The translations under genes were made by a program, and so were the position numbers. Of a stretch of 64,000 nt of DNA, positions 24,788-35,601 are shown in pieces. Below the pieces are notes generated by a model. It worked only from the letters and a program-made list of their open reading frames with translations. It ran no database searches and was not told the origin of the DNA. Origin of the DNA: Paenibacillus mesophilus (lineage in GTDB: Bacteria > Bacillota > Bacilli > Paenibacillales > NBRC-103111); contig NZ_VCRA01000001.1 in assembly GCF_005938385.1 (NCBI RefSeq), forward strand, positions 371,146 through 435,145. The letters run 5' to 3'. Position 1 is the first letter of the stretch. Every line of letters begins with the position of its first letter.

Positions 24788-26009
24788 GGATGTCTGCCTC
24801 CTTCACGCCGAAATACGTCGGCTTCTTGAATAGGTTGCTTCGAATGAGCAAATCGATCAAAAATTTCGAGAATAGGATGTTCGTCAACATACTGATCAGG
24901 ATGCTCACGATCATCGTCAGGGCAAACCCCTTGATCGCCCCGTTTCCGATCGCGTAGAGCACGCCGCCTGAAATGATGTTCGTAATGTTGGCGTCCATGA
25001 TCGTACGGATCGAGTGCTTGGAGCCGGATTTCAACGACGACAGCAAGCTTTTGCCGCTGCGGATTTCTTCCTTGATCCGTTCGAACTTGATAATATTGGC
25101 GTCGACCGCCATACCGATCCCGAGAATGAGCGCCGCGATGCCCGGCAGCGTCAGCGTTGCATTCATCAGGTAGAAGACGACGAGTACAAGCCATGTGTAG
25201 GCGATCAGCGTAATGGCAGCGACAATGCCGGGCACGCGGTAAAAGGCGACCATGAACACCAGAATAAGCAAAGAGCCGATGACACCGGCCTTAACCGTCT
25301 GCTCCAGCGACTGCAGGCCTAGGGTAGCGCCGATCGATTGCGTATACTTCTCCGTCAGCTTGAGCGGCAAAGCCCCCAAGTTAATAATATCTTTCAGTTC
25401 GGTTGCTTCTTCAAACGTGTAGTTGCCCGTAATCGTAGCTTTCCCGTCCGGCAATACCGATTGCACGATGGGAGCGGACAATTGCTGTTCATCCAAATAG
25501 ATCGCGAGCGGCTGCCCCAGCAGCCTGCGCGTAACATCGGCGAATTTGTCCTTGTCTATGACCTCGATCTGGATAAGCGGACGGTTCGCCGTATCGAACC
25601 CGACCTTCGCCGCGCCTTCCACGAAATCGCTTCCGATCATTTCCTTCTTCCCGTCCGGTCCGCGGAACGACAGCTCGGCCGGTTTGCGGAGAAGCTCCCG
25701 GACCTGCTCCTGGTTCTCGACGCCGGCCAGCTTGACGCGAATCCGGTTCGTCCCTTCCGTCGTCACGTCGGGCTCTGCGACGCCGCTTGCGTTCGCCCGC
25801 TTCTCCAAGCTTTGCGCCGTCTGGATCAGCGAATCGCGGGTTACTTCCTTGCCTGCCTCAATCGGCTCGGCCACGTACAAAATTTCGAAGCCGCCTTTCA
25901 AGTCCAAGCCAAGTCTGACTTTTGCAAGCAATCCGGGACTTGACCATGCCACGACTCCTAGCGTAACGATCACGATAAGCAGAAATGCCGCCAATCGTTT
26001 GATGTTCAT
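24777..26009 (-). CDS. secD: Protein translocase subunit SecD
   Basis: 410 residues: TM1 (about 5-23), a large periplasm-equivalent domain (30-230) and TM2-6. Motifs include VRLGLDLKGGFEILY (D1), IAALILGIGMAVDANIIKFERIKEEI (D5/D6) and the six-helix C-terminus. It is the partner of SecF in the auxiliary export motor. The loop domain is shorter than in Gram-negative SecD, as usual in Firmicutes. Confidence 0.97.
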   Translation of the reverse strand: MNIKRLAAFLLIVIVTLGVVAWSSPGLLAKVRLGLDLKGGFEILYVAEPIEAGKEVTRDSLIQTAQSLEKRANASGVAEPDVTTEGTNRIRVKLAGVENQEQVRELLRKPAELSFRGPDGKKEMIGSDFVEGAAKVGFDTANRPLIQIEVIDKDKFADVTRRLLGQPLAIYLDEQQLSAPIVQSVLPDGKATITGNYTFEEATELKDIINLGALPLKLTEKYTQSIGATLGLQSLEQTVKAGVIGSLLILVFMVAFYRVPGIVAAITLIAYTWLVLVVFYLMNATLTLPGIAALILGIGMAVDANIIKFERIKEEIRSGKSLLSSLKSGSKHSIRTIMDANITNIISGGVLYAIGNGAIKGFALTMIVSILISMLTNILFSKFLIDLLIRSNLFKKPTYFGVKEADIRDL

Positions 26010-26132
26010 GTAAGCGACTCCCTTCCATACTCAATAGTCCTATTATACCTACCGCCTAAAATCGAGTCAATTTGACATGGTCCCCAAAAGTGACGTGACG
26101 CTTCGCAGCTTATTCCGGGTACCACACACCGC

Positions 26133-26167
26133 GCAAAAAAAAGCCGCGTTTCCGGTCAGAAACGGGC
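26133..26167 (-). terminator. Terminator of comN
   Basis: Minus strand: GCCCGTTTC / GAAACGCGGC stem with a bulge, then eight T. It overlaps the end of comN and separates it from secD. Confidence 0.7.
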
Positions 26168-26437
26168 GTCTTTGCGGTATATGCTCATCGTCAACCAGTT
26201 CATGAGCGTCGTCACCTTGAGCGACAAAATATCGTTGACGATTTGATGCAGTTGGGGATATCCGGTTTTTGCATATTTGTCGCTTACGCAGCTCCAAATG
26301 TCCGAACCGCTTACATGATCGTATCCGAGCATCCGGAATTCCTCCGCCTTGCTGGAGCACAGCTGTTCGAACGTTTCATTCAGTTCCTCGTCCGTCAACC
26401 CGGTTCGCTCCGCCGTATCGTAAGCATCGTCATCCAT
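26156..26437 (-). CDS. comN: Post-transcriptional regulator ComN
   Basis: 93 residues from the ATG at 26437, 7 bases after AAGGAGG (a GTG one codon earlier is also possible). The sequence fits the Post_transc_reg family, known as ComN in Bacillus, which affects localisation or expression of the comE competence mRNA. Family phrases: EELNETFEQLCSSKAEEFRMLGY and DIWSCVSDKY. A location next to secDF is shared with Bacillus. Confidence 0.85.
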   Translation of the reverse strand: MDDDAYDTAERTGLTDEELNETFEQLCSSKAEEFRMLGYDHVSGSDIWSCVSDKYAKTGYPQLHQIVNDILSLKVTTLMNWLTMSIYRKDARF

Positions 26438-26619
26438 CACGAATCCTCCTTGAGCTGCCGCGTCTTCGCGATCCTCACGGTTGATGTATTCGCCGTCGAA
26501 GCCCCGAATCCTTCCTCGGAATCGCCCTCCCCCAAAAATGTTGCATGAGCTTGCTCCTTGTCCGCATATTTATTAAAAAACAGGCCAGTCCATCCTATTA
26601 TGGAAGGAAGTAATCCGCA

Positions 26620-28170
26620 TTGGGGAAGCAATCGTTCATCAAAGGCACTATGATTCTACTCGCGGCCGGCATCGTAAACCGGATACTGGGCTTCGTTCCA
26701 CGCATTGCGCTCCCGCGCATCATCGGCCCGGAAGGCGTTGGGCTATATCAATTAGGGTACCCGTTCATGATCGTCATCATCACGATAATTTCCAGCGGCA
26801 TTCCGCTTGCCGTAGCGAAGCTCGTCGCTGAAGCCGAATCGAATAAGGACGAGCGCAAAATCCGCTCCATCCTGAAAGTATCACTTACGATCACGTGCGT
26901 TCTTGCCGTATTTTTCACGGTTTTCTGCGCGTGGGCCGCGCCTTGGATAACGACTCGCCTGCTGACCGACTCCAGAGTGTACTATACTTTCGTGAGCATG
27001 TGCCCCATCCTGCCGATCGTAGCCGTATCGGCCGTCTATCGCGGTTATTTCCAGGGCAGGCACAACATGATTCCGACAGCCGTGTCCCAAGTGGTTGAAA
27101 CGTTGGTACGCATCGTCGCCATGTTGACCTTTGCATCCGTGCTTCTTCCGTATGGGATCCAGTGGGCGGCCGCAGGCGCGATGATCGGAGTAGTCGTCGG
27201 CGAGTTGTTCGGCATGCTCGTGCTGCTCTTCAGCTATTGGCGAAGCAAAATCCGCCAAGTCCGTACAAACGCCAAACCGGAAACGATTAAGATACCGGGC
27301 ATTTTCCGACCGCGCGAACTATTCTCCATCGCCGTACCGGTAACGGCGAGCAAGCTCGTAGGTTCGGCATCTTATTTGCTCGAATCGATTCTGATCGCCC
27401 AAAGCCTTGCCGTTGCCGGAGTCGCCACCGCACTGGCTACGGCGCAATACGGCGTGCTGCAAGGGATGGTCATCCCGATTCTGTACTTGCCCGGGGCGCT
27501 CACGTATTCGCTTTCCGTTTCATTAATCCCGACACTGTCGGATGCGGCTGCTCGCAAAGATATGAAGACGATCCACATACGGCTTCACCAGTCGCTTCGT
27601 CTTGCTTTGGTTACCGGCGCTCCTTTCGTAGTCATCATGTACGTACTGGCCGAGCCGCTTTGCTTCTTTTTATACAAAAATGCGGAAGTGGGCAAAATGC
27701 TTAAAATGATGGCTCCGTTCGCCTTGTTCCTCTATTTCCAAGGACCGCTGCAGGCTGTTCTGCAAGCGCTGGACCGGCCCGGCAATGCGCTGGTGAACAC
27801 GCTCGTCGGGGCCATAGTCAAGCTGGCGCTTATATGCTACTTGGCATCCCGCCCTCAATGGGGCATTTTGGGAGCGGTGGTTGCGATCAATATCAACATC
27901 GTGCTGGTGACGATGCTCCATTGGCGCAGCGTGTCGAGGTTGTTGAACTTCCACATGAAAGGCGGAGACTATTGGAAAACGGCGATCGCCGCCGCGGTAA
28001 TGGGCGTTTGCTGCTACGCGGTCATGAACCAGACTTTGTACGGCGGACCTTTCCTGCGCTTTCTCGCCGCATCCGTCATCAGCGCGGTTGTGTATTTGGT
28101 CGGAATTTTCGCGCTCAAGCTGGTGGATCGGAGCGATATGACGCGGATTCCTTGGATTGGCAAGAAATAA
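26620..28170 (+). CDS. spoVB: Stage V sporulation protein B-like flippase
   Basis: 516 residues with about 14 membrane helices of the MOP/polysaccharide-synthesis superfamily. It starts at TTG after GGAAGGAAG. The N-terminus KQSFIKGTMILLAAGIVNR, followed by GFVPRIALPRIIGPEGVGLY, is typical of SpoVB. It flips a lipid-linked precursor, probably the cortex peptidoglycan lipid intermediate, in sporulating cells; other MurJ-like roles are possible because the family has several paralogues per genome. It is divergent from comN. Confidence 0.85.
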   Translation: MGKQSFIKGTMILLAAGIVNRILGFVPRIALPRIIGPEGVGLYQLGYPFMIVIITIISSGIPLAVAKLVAEAESNKDERKIRSILKVSLTITCVLAVFFTVFCAWAAPWITTRLLTDSRVYYTFVSMCPILPIVAVSAVYRGYFQGRHNMIPTAVSQVVETLVRIVAMLTFASVLLPYGIQWAAAGAMIGVVVGELFGMLVLLFSYWRSKIRQVRTNAKPETIKIPGIFRPRELFSIAVPVTASKLVGSASYLLESILIAQSLAVAGVATALATAQYGVLQGMVIPILYLPGALTYSLSVSLIPTLSDAAARKDMKTIHIRLHQSLRLALVTGAPFVVIMYVLAEPLCFFLYKNAEVGKMLKMMAPFALFLYFQGPLQAVLQALDRPGNALVNTLVGAIVKLALICYLASRPQWGILGAVVAININIVLVTMLHWRSVSRLLNFHMKGGDYWKTAIAAAVMGVCCYAVMNQTLYGGPFLRFLAASVISAVVYLVGIFALKLVDRSDMTRIPWIGKK

Positions 28171-28192
28171 GCTGCGGGAAAGCAATGACGGC

Positions 28193-28891
28193 TCAATACC
28201 TTTTCCTATCCAAAAACAACCGGCCCCGATGATCGATCGTACAAAAGAAAACTTGCTTGAAATCGTTGACTCCTTTGGCCTGCAGCTCGTTTTTCAGCCA
28301 AAATCGCGTCTTCCCCAACTTCTCCAAGTTATCGTCCTGCACTTTGCCGTCCATGATTAACGGCAGCGGCAGGCCTTCGTACCGGATTCGCGGAGCATTG
28401 GAAGGAGAATCGGCACCGGTCTTCGGCTGGCCGTTCTGCTGCTTCTCCTTCTCGATGACCGACAGCTTGCCCGACGTTTCCAGCACCGCGAATTCGACGT
28501 CGGATGTTCGGGTAACGGACTTTTCCCGCAGCTGCATCATCAAATCGTCCAACGTATACCTCTGCTTCCGCATTTCTTCCTGATTCAACTGACCGTTCTC
28601 GATCAAATAGCTCGGTTCCCCGTCAAACCATACCCGCATCGTGCGGCTTTTGAGCGTCAGAAAGGCGATGCCGATCTGGATCATCACCAGGGTAACAATA
28701 GGCAAAATACCTTCCATAATCGGCATATGCGGGTCATCGATAATGAACGCGGCGATTTCGGCGATCATGATGGAAATGACCAGATCGAATATGGACAGCT
28801 TGCCGATTTCCCTTTTCCCCATCAGGCGCATGACGATAAATACGACGAAGTATATGAGCACGGTGCGCAAAAAAATGATCCAAAGCTCCAT
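28193..28891 (-). CDS. DUF421 (YetF/YcaP-type) membrane protein
   Basis: 232 residues from the ATG at 28891, 9 bases after GAGGAG; an earlier in-frame ATG lacks a site. Three N-terminal membrane helices contain the DUF421 signature YFVVFIVMRLMGKREIGKLS and FDLVISIMIAEIAA. The C-terminal cytoplasmic part has the duplicated alpha/beta YetF module (MRVWFDGEPSYLIENGQL and LPLPLIMDGKV). Family members are linked to spore germination efficiency or membrane stress, without a known reaction. The gene is convergent with spoVB, only 22 bp apart. Confidence 0.88.
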   Translation of the reverse strand: MELWIIFLRTVLIYFVVFIVMRLMGKREIGKLSIFDLVISIMIAEIAAFIIDDPHMPIMEGILPIVTLVMIQIGIAFLTLKSRTMRVWFDGEPSYLIENGQLNQEEMRKQRYTLDDLMMQLREKSVTRTSDVEFAVLETSGKLSVIEKEKQQNGQPKTGADSPSNAPRIRYEGLPLPLIMDGKVQDDNLEKLGKTRFWLKNELQAKGVNDFKQVFFCTIDHRGRLFLDRKRY

Positions 28892-29054
28892 CTTCTTCGA
28901 CTCCTCGCACGTTCGGATTTTCATTGGTATTCTGACCGCTAACCAACCTCGTCATGCAAAAGCCGGGTATTCAATAATTGCCAAGGTCTTGTACTAAATC
29001 GGCCAAGTCCCCCATACAATGGGTACAAAAACAAGTTGCGAGGTGTATATCCGA

Positions 29055-29444
29055 ATGAATCCTGTATCCAAATTGCCGCGGATCCGGATTACGTCACCGC
29101 TGTTATCCGGCGTAGTAAATGCGTTTATGTGGCTTTGCATCGGAGCCGTGTCGGCCTCCTTGATCGTCGCGATGACGAATGTGACGGAAGAGCTGCTGAC
29201 GACGGCCACCTTTTTTATCCATGCAATCGCTTCCTTGTTCGGCGGGTTTTCAAGTGGCAAACGGTCGGGCAGCAAAGGCTGGTACCATGGGGCGTTGCTC
29301 GGATTGCTGTATACGGTCATCGTCGTGCTGATCGGTTTTTTGAGCTTCGATGCCGGACTCGGCAAAGATACGGCCGTCATGCTGGCGGTTTCGATTCCGG
29401 CCGGAGCGCTGGGCGGCATGTTCGGCGTAAATGCCAAAAAATGA
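29055..29444 (+). CDS. TIGR04086-family membrane protein
   Basis: 129 residues from the ATG at 29055 (GAGGTG upstream). Four hydrophobic helices; the pattern PLLSGVVNAFMWLCIGAV, followed by SLFGGFSSGKRSGSKGWYHG, fits the TIGR04086 family found between yajC/tgt and secDF in Firmicutes. No function is known. Its position near yajC and secD suggests but does not prove a link to protein export or envelope biology. Confidence 0.75.
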   Translation: MNPVSKLPRIRITSPLLSGVVNAFMWLCIGAVSASLIVAMTNVTEELLTTATFFIHAIASLFGGFSSGKRSGSKGWYHGALLGLLYTVIVVLIGFLSFDAGLGKDTAVMLAVSIPAGALGGMFGVNAKK

Positions 29445-29473
29445 TGTCTGAAAATTGAAAATTCTGGAATTCT

Positions 29474-29502
29474 TTCACCTTTCCCTCTGGGTGTGATATA
29501 AT
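29474..29502 (+). promoter_or_regulatory. Sigma-A promoter of the PAP2 gene
   Basis: TTCACC (29474-29479), 17-bp spacer, TATAAT (29497-29502), about 48 bp before the TTG start. Confidence 0.7.
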
Positions 29503-29549
29503 ATCTTAGTTCTCGACGCGCTACCCACCATATTTTAGGGGGAAACATC

Positions 29550-30401
29550 TTGTTTATTATACAATCCATGACCCACGCTACCGTACTAATCGTCATTACC
29601 ATCTACGTGCTGTTGTTTCTCTCCCTAAAGAGAAATCCGTTGTACCCGTTTCATGCGGCCGGCATTTTCGTACAGGAGCTGTTTACGAATCGGAAATTTT
29701 TGCTTCACCTGCTCGGGATCGTCGTCATCCTGTTCTTCAATAAAGTAGAGATTTCTTTGGAAAATAGCATGCAGAGTACTAGCGATTTTACCCCTTCCGT
29801 CTATGGGCTCGAGGGCGATTTCGTAGCCGTTTTTCAAAGATTGTTCGAAAATGATATATTGACATCGTTTCTTACTTTTTTTTATGTCGTCGTTTTTCCG
29901 GCGGTCATGATCGCCTCGATCGGCATTTACGCGTACCAGCGCAATTTCAAGCTTTTTTACGCCGTTTGCTATGCTTTGATGATCAACTATATGATCGCCA
30001 TTCCGTTTTATTTGTTTTTTCCGGTTACGGAAGTGCACGCATTTAACCCGAACGTGAAGTTTTTGATGCTTGACGCGTTTCCTACGTTCGAGAATGATTA
30101 CAGACCGCTTTCGGATTTGGACAACTGCTTTCCGAGCCTTCACACCTCGATTTCCGTGACGATGGCGATGATCGCACTCAGGTCCAGGAACGGCTTCTGG
30201 AAAATATTCGCCCCGGCTTGCGCGGCGATCGTCATCTTCTCGATCTTCTATCTGGGCGTTCATTGGCTGACCGATATGGCGGCCGGCATGGTGCTCGGTC
30301 TGCTGGCGGCACGCATCGCGCTTCGCCTGAGCGAAGGCAAGACGCTGTTCGCCGGTTCCCGGGTCGGCTTGAAGAAACGGAATATCGACAGCGAATGGTA
30401 A
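29550..30401 (+). CDS. PAP2-superfamily membrane phosphatase
   Basis: 283 residues; TTG start 8 bp after AGGGGG. About six membrane helices. The PAP2 catalytic motifs are present: NCFPSLHTS (motif 2, about residues 193-201) and LGVHWLTDMAAGMVLG (motif 3, about 233-248). The layout resembles the PAP2_3/inositol-phosphorylceramide-synthase-like group. It probably dephosphorylates a lipid phosphate such as undecaprenyl pyrophosphate or phosphatidate, or transfers a head group; the substrate is open. Monocistronic with its own promoter and terminator. Confidence 0.85.
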   Translation: MFIIQSMTHATVLIVITIYVLLFLSLKRNPLYPFHAAGIFVQELFTNRKFLLHLLGIVVILFFNKVEISLENSMQSTSDFTPSVYGLEGDFVAVFQRLFENDILTSFLTFFYVVVFPAVMIASIGIYAYQRNFKLFYAVCYALMINYMIAIPFYLFFPVTEVHAFNPNVKFLMLDAFPTFENDYRPLSDLDNCFPSLHTSISVTMAMIALRSRNGFWKIFAPACAAIVIFSIFYLGVHWLTDMAAGMVLGLLAARIALRLSEGKTLFAGSRVGLKKRNIDSEW

Positions 30402-30412
30402 TAAAACGAGCA

Positions 30413-30443
30413 GGCAGTCCTTCGGGACTGCTTTTTTTTTTTT
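30413..30443 (+). terminator. Terminator of the PAP2 gene
   Basis: GCAGTCC TTC GGGACTGC stem-loop followed by about 13 T. Confidence 0.9.
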
Positions 30444-30445
30444 CA

Positions 30446-30472
30446 AACAAAAAAGAGACCTTACCGGTCTCT
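30446..30472 (-). terminator. Terminator of the queA-tgt-yajC operon
   Basis: Minus strand: AGAGACC / GGTCTCT 7-bp stem (30466-30472 with 30454-30460) followed by TTTTTT. Confidence 0.85.
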
Positions 30473-30482
30473 CGGGTCATGC

Positions 30483-30830
30483 TCAATCTTTTTTCTCGGC
30501 CGCGGCTTTCTCGGCTGCCGCCGGTGCCGTTGCGGATACCGCATTTACAGCCGATCGGTCGAATGTAAGCTTCGTCGAATCGTTGACGCGAAGTACGACG
30601 ATATCGTCCGTAATCTCCATGATCGTGCCGTGCAAGCCGCCGATCGTCGTCACTTTGTCCCCTTTTTTAAGCTGGTTCAGCATCGAATTGCGGGTTTTCT
30701 GTCTTTTCTGCTGAGGGCGGATCAACAAGAAGTACAGTACGGCAAACATGAGCACGAACGGAATGATCGTCGTCAAGTAGCTGCCCGTTCCGGCTGTCGT
30801 TGCTGCCGCGTCTCCTGCCAAATTCCACAT
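30483..30830 (-). CDS. yajC: Preprotein translocase subunit YajC
   Basis: 115 residues. One N-terminal membrane helix with the family phrase VLYFLLIRPQQKRQKT, then GDKVTTIGGLHGTIMEI. YajC associates with SecDF at the Sec translocon. The C-terminus is alanine/lysine-rich. It follows tgt by 17 bp in the usual tgt-yajC order. Confidence 0.96.
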   Translation of the reverse strand: MWNLAGDAAATTAGTGSYLTTIIPFVLMFAVLYFLLIRPQQKRQKTRNSMLNQLKKGDKVTTIGGLHGTIMEITDDIVVLRVNDSTKLTFDRSAVNAVSATAPAAAEKAAAEKKD

Positions 30831-30847
30831 GAACGTTACCTCCTTTT

Positions 30848-32190
<1,343 letters not shown>

Positions 32191-32201
32191 GGGATCGAAA
32201 C

Positions 32202-33260
32202 TTAATAAATAAACATGGCGTCCCCGAAGCTGAAAAACCGGTACTGCCGTTCGATCGCTTCTTGGTAGGCGCGTTTGATCCGGTCCGTTCCGGCCAAGGC
32301 GCTTACGAGCATGACCAGCGTCGACTTCGGCAAATGAAAATTCGTCAGCAGCGCATCCACGATTTGAAACGTATACCCCGGGTACATAAAAATGCCGGAC
32401 CATCCGTCGCAAGCCTCGATCGGCTTGTCGCCGAAACGTCCCGCCACCGTCTCGAGCGTTCGCGCGGACGTTGTTCCGACCGCCACGACTCGCCTTCCTT
32501 CCGCCTTCGCGGCATTCAACGCGGCAGCCGTTTCCGCAGGGACCGAATAATATTCTTCGTGCATCGTATGCTCCTCGATCCGATCGACCGATACCGGACG
32601 AAACGTGCCCAACCCGACGTGCAGCGTTACCGTAACGATATGCACTCCGATGCGGGCGATCTTCTCCAAATATTCCGGCGTGAAGTGAAGCCCTGCCGTC
32701 GGAGCCGCTGCGGATCCAGGATGACGCGAATATACCGTCTGGTACCGTTCCCGATCCGCAAGGCTTTCCTTAATATAGGGAGGCAGCGGCATCGTGCCGA
32801 GCCGGTCCAATAGTTCGCGGAATATTCCCGTATATTCGAAGCGGACGATTCTGGCTCCCATCTCTCCCTCTTCCTCCACGACAGCCTGGAGAAGCGGCTC
32901 CGCAGAAGAGGCGGTTTGCCCGCTTTCGCCGAATCGGATAACGGCGCCCCGCTTCAATCGTTTCGCCGGACGGGCGAGCGTCTCCCACCGGTCGTCGCCG
33001 AGCTCTTTCAGCAGCAGCAGCTCGACTTGCGCTCCGGTGTCCGCCTTCACGCCAAAAAGCCGGGCTGGAATGACCCGTGTATCGTTCAACACGAGCGTGT
33101 CGCCGGCTTGCAAATAGTCGATCAGTTGTTCAAACGAATGATGGCCGATTGCCCCGCTCGACTTGTCGAGCGTGAGCAACCGGGAAGAAGTTCGGTTCGA
33201 TAACGGCGTCTGCGCGATCAGCGATTCGGGCAGATCAAAGTCGAATGCATTGACATCCAT
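32202..33260 (-). CDS. queA: S-adenosylmethionine:tRNA ribosyltransferase-isomerase
   Basis: 352 residues, usual length. It adds the epoxycyclopentane precursor to 7-aminomethyl-deazaguanine-34 of tRNA, making epoxyqueuosine. Family motifs: [51 protein letters not shown] and [14 protein letters not shown]. Next in the operon after the SpoIID-like gene (5-bp gap) and before tgt. Confidence 0.97.
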   Translation of the reverse strand: MDVNAFDFDLPESLIAQTPLSNRTSSRLLTLDKSSGAIGHHSFEQLIDYLQAGDTLVLNDTRVIPARLFGVKADTGAQVELLLLKELGDDRWETLARPAKRLKRGAVIRFGESGQTASSAEPLLQAVVEEEGEMGARIVRFEYTGIFRELLDRLGTMPLPPYIKESLADRERYQTVYSRHPGSAAAPTAGLHFTPEYLEKIARIGVHIVTVTLHVGLGTFRPVSVDRIEEHTMHEEYYSVPAETAAALNAAKAEGRRVVAVGTTSARTLETVAGRFGDKPIEACDGWSGIFMYPGYTFQIVDALLTNFHLPKSTLVMLVSALAGTDRIKRAYQEAIERQYRFFSFGDAMFIY

Positions 33261-33265
33261 TTCAG

Positions 33266-35410
33266 TCAGTCCTTAGCGATAGTAATCCCGATATAATAGT
33301 ATTGCAGAATACGTTTATAGTCATACCCGCTCTCCGCAAGCCCCCGGGCTCCCCATTGGGACATGCCGAGTCCGTGTCCCGACCCGCTGCCCGTCAAGCG
33401 GAACTGCGGTTCTTTCGTGACGGTACGGATCGTGCCGCCCTGGCCCATGACGATCATGGCGGGGCCGGCGATAGGCGCGGCACTTGAAGCTCCAGCGGAA
33501 GATTTCCCCGTCGCGTACAGCGTTCCTTTCGTTTCCGGCAGGCTCCGGGTTTGTCCGTTCGCCCCCAATACAGTATACCTTCCTGTCTCTTCGATTTCAA
33601 ACCGGGTGCTCGGCGCATCGAACAATGCATTCCGGTATTGATCCGGCTTCGGCACCGTTATCGGCAGCCCGTTCGCCTTAAGCTCGATTGCGCGGCCGGA
33701 TGGACCGCGTTTGCTCACTTCCAGCTTCTCCAGCTTGCCCGCTATCGGCTTGGCAATCGTTAGATTCAATTCCTTCAGCAGCTCGTCTGCGGGGTAAGGG
33801 CCTCGAACCCAAACGTAGTCGTTCGATTCGGCGGTTTTGCCGAGCGATGTGAGCTTGTCTCCCTGATTGACAGTAGCGATTGCCCCATTCTTGACGTCGT
33901 CTACGTAAGGAGCCGAGCGGACGTTGATCCCGTTTCCTTTGACCGTCACGATCGGCAGCCCGGCCCCGTTGCGCTCCGAGCTCTCCGTTACGAAGTCTTC
34001 GCGAATGTAACCGATGCTGCCGTTAGGCAAAGCGATTTGATGCCATTGCTGTTTATTTTTCCCGGCGCCTTCGTCCGGACTCGGCGTCGATTTAATATGG
34101 GGAATCGCTTGGCCCCACACTTCTACCGGATCGCCGGTCATCCCGCCCCCGTTGGAATAAAATAAAGGCTCTACGAGCGTGCCGCCTACGGTCACCACTT
34201 CGCCTGCGGTAGCAGCCACGGCTGCCGCAACCCGCTCATCCTCCCTTTGGATGCCGTAGTACACTTGATCGGAGGAGGAATCGGAGACGTTGGCAATCTG
34301 ATATTTCATGCCCCGGCTGAGCGCGAACGAGCGGGCCGCTACCGCTTGCGCCTTCAACGCCTCGGCCGGCCAGGACGGACTCATCTCCGCCCCTACGACG
34401 GATACGAGGTATTGCTCGAAAGGAAGCTCGTTCACGACGGCAAGCTTGCCGTTCAGTTGGCTCAATTCGATGCTTCCCCGGTATTGGCGGGCGCTTTTCT
34501 CGGTGACGGTAATTCCGTCTTCCTTCGGAGTCACCCACACTTTATGCGTGGCCGGGTTGAACGCGAAATGACCGACTGCGGCAGACCCGCCGGATGAGAC
34601 GGACGCGGTAACATCGTCCCGCTTCAATAAATAAGGCGCGGCCGGGTCGACGGGTTGAAGAGCCAAGCCGGGCGCCAGCTTCAAAGCTTGCATCTGGATG
34701 GCGTTCAGCTGCTCCGTATCCGCCGCTTCCCCGATCCATACTTGATACGCCGGTACGTCCCCCGCTTCCAGAAGTACGGCCCACGCGTCCAAGCCAAGCT
34801 GCCGTAAAGCTTCGGCTTGCTGCCCTGCCGCGGCTTCCGTCGGATACGCGCCTGCGTTCCAATGAAGCGGTCCGGCGATTGTCGCGGCCGCTCCTTTCAG
34901 CAAAGCCGTCACTGAGGCGTTCGTGGCGATACGCTGCTTGGCGGCGTTAGCCTCTTCTTTCGTCGCGTACATGCCCGAATACACTTGATAGACGGTTTTG
35001 CCCTGCTTGGCCATCTGGAAGATGTAAGGCTTATCCTGCGTGCCGTTCAATGCTTGCAGCAGCAATTTGGCTGCGGAAGCATCGGGCGTTTCCAGCAGCA
35101 GCACTTTATAGCCGTCGATGCTGAACCGCACTTGGGCGCCTGCGGGAACAGCCGACCAATATCGAACGGCGGAAGAAGCTCGGATGCCGATATCCAGCCC
35201 TTTCGGTGAAGACAACGTCACCGTCGGGACAGTCACATTATAGTTTTTACCGTCCGATACATATAGCGCGACGCGAATCTGATCCAATTTCGGCACGGCG
35301 GCATAGCTTGTCGTATTCATGGCGGGCACGCATAACGCAATCGCCAGCAACGCCGCAACCCAGACGGCGAACCGCCGGGGCCCTTTTCGTCGTCTCGTCA
35401 TCGAATACAT
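33266..35410 (-). CDS. Secreted SpoIID/LytB-like protein with SPOR and SH3-like regions
   Basis: 714 residues, much longer than Bacillus SpoIID (about 340). Signal peptide (about 11-38, ending SYAA). Two SPOR-like repeats (about 135-170 and 184-230). The SpoIID/LytB domain begins near 308 ([39 protein letters not shown]). After the conserved YSNGGGMT (about 418-425) comes an SH3b-like region (about 455-560: [21 protein letters not shown]), then a return to the conserved C-terminus [21 protein letters not shown] (678-698). It probably binds and processes denuded glycan strands; whether it is the sporulation SpoIID or an amidase enhancer is open. The start is weakly supported; an ATG at 35401 is also possible. 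Confidence 0.82.
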   Translation of the reverse strand: MYSMTRRRKGPRRFAVWVAALLAIALCVPAMNTTSYAAVPKLDQIRVALYVSDGKNYNVTVPTVTLSSPKGLDIGIRASSAVRYWSAVPAGAQVRFSIDGYKVLLLETPDASAAKLLLQALNGTQDKPYIFQMAKQGKTVYQVYSGMYATKEEANAAKQRIATNASVTALLKGAAATIAGPLHWNAGAYPTEAAAGQQAEALRQLGLDAWAVLLEAGDVPAYQVWIGEAADTEQLNAIQMQALKLAPGLALQPVDPAAPYLLKRDDVTASVSSGGSAAVGHFAFNPATHKVWVTPKEDGITVTEKSARQYRGSIELSQLNGKLAVVNELPFEQYLVSVVGAEMSPSWPAEALKAQAVAARSFALSRGMKYQIANVSDSSSDQVYYGIQREDERVAAAVAATAGEVVTVGGTLVEPLFYSNGGGMTGDPVEVWGQAIPHIKSTPSPDEGAGKNKQQWHQIALPNGSIGYIREDFVTESSERNGAGLPIVTVKGNGINVRSAPYVDDVKNGAIATVNQGDKLTSLGKTAESNDYVWVRGPYPADELLKELNLTIAKPIAGKLEKLEVSKRGPSGRAIELKANGLPITVPKPDQYRNALFDAPSTRFEIEETGRYTVLGANGQTRSLPETKGTLYATGKSSAGASSAAPIAGPAMIVMGQGGTIRTVTKEPQFRLTGSGSGHGLGMSQWGARGLAESGYDYKRILQYYYIGITIAKD

Positions 35411-35452
35411 CCCGTTGCCAAGAACTTATAAAAGTTTATAAATCCTTGTTTG

Positions 35453-35601
35453 CTTCCTGCTTCCATGTGTCCGCTTTTGCCGGAGCCACGTCAAAGCTTC
35501 ACTTTGACTTCCGGCCAGTGGCTACTTGCGTTTGATGTGACACTCCACAGGCGTAAATTCGGATGCAACGAATCCTACTATTGGCGTTAGCGTTGCGGAT
35601 G
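35453..35601 (-). ncRNA. Candidate omega (guide) RNA of TnpB
   Basis: The sequence after the tnpB stop is strongly structured. An outer stem GCCGGA/TCCGGC (35510-35515 with 35479-35484) encloses GTCAAAG/CTTTGAC (35502-35508 with 35490-35496), and GCAACG/CGTTGC pair at 35591-35596 and 35565-35570. In IS605/IS607 elements the 3' end of tnpB and the right end form the scaffold, and the flanking DNA forms the guide. By that rule the guide would be the about 20 nt at 35432-35451 read on the minus strand. Confidence 0.6.
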
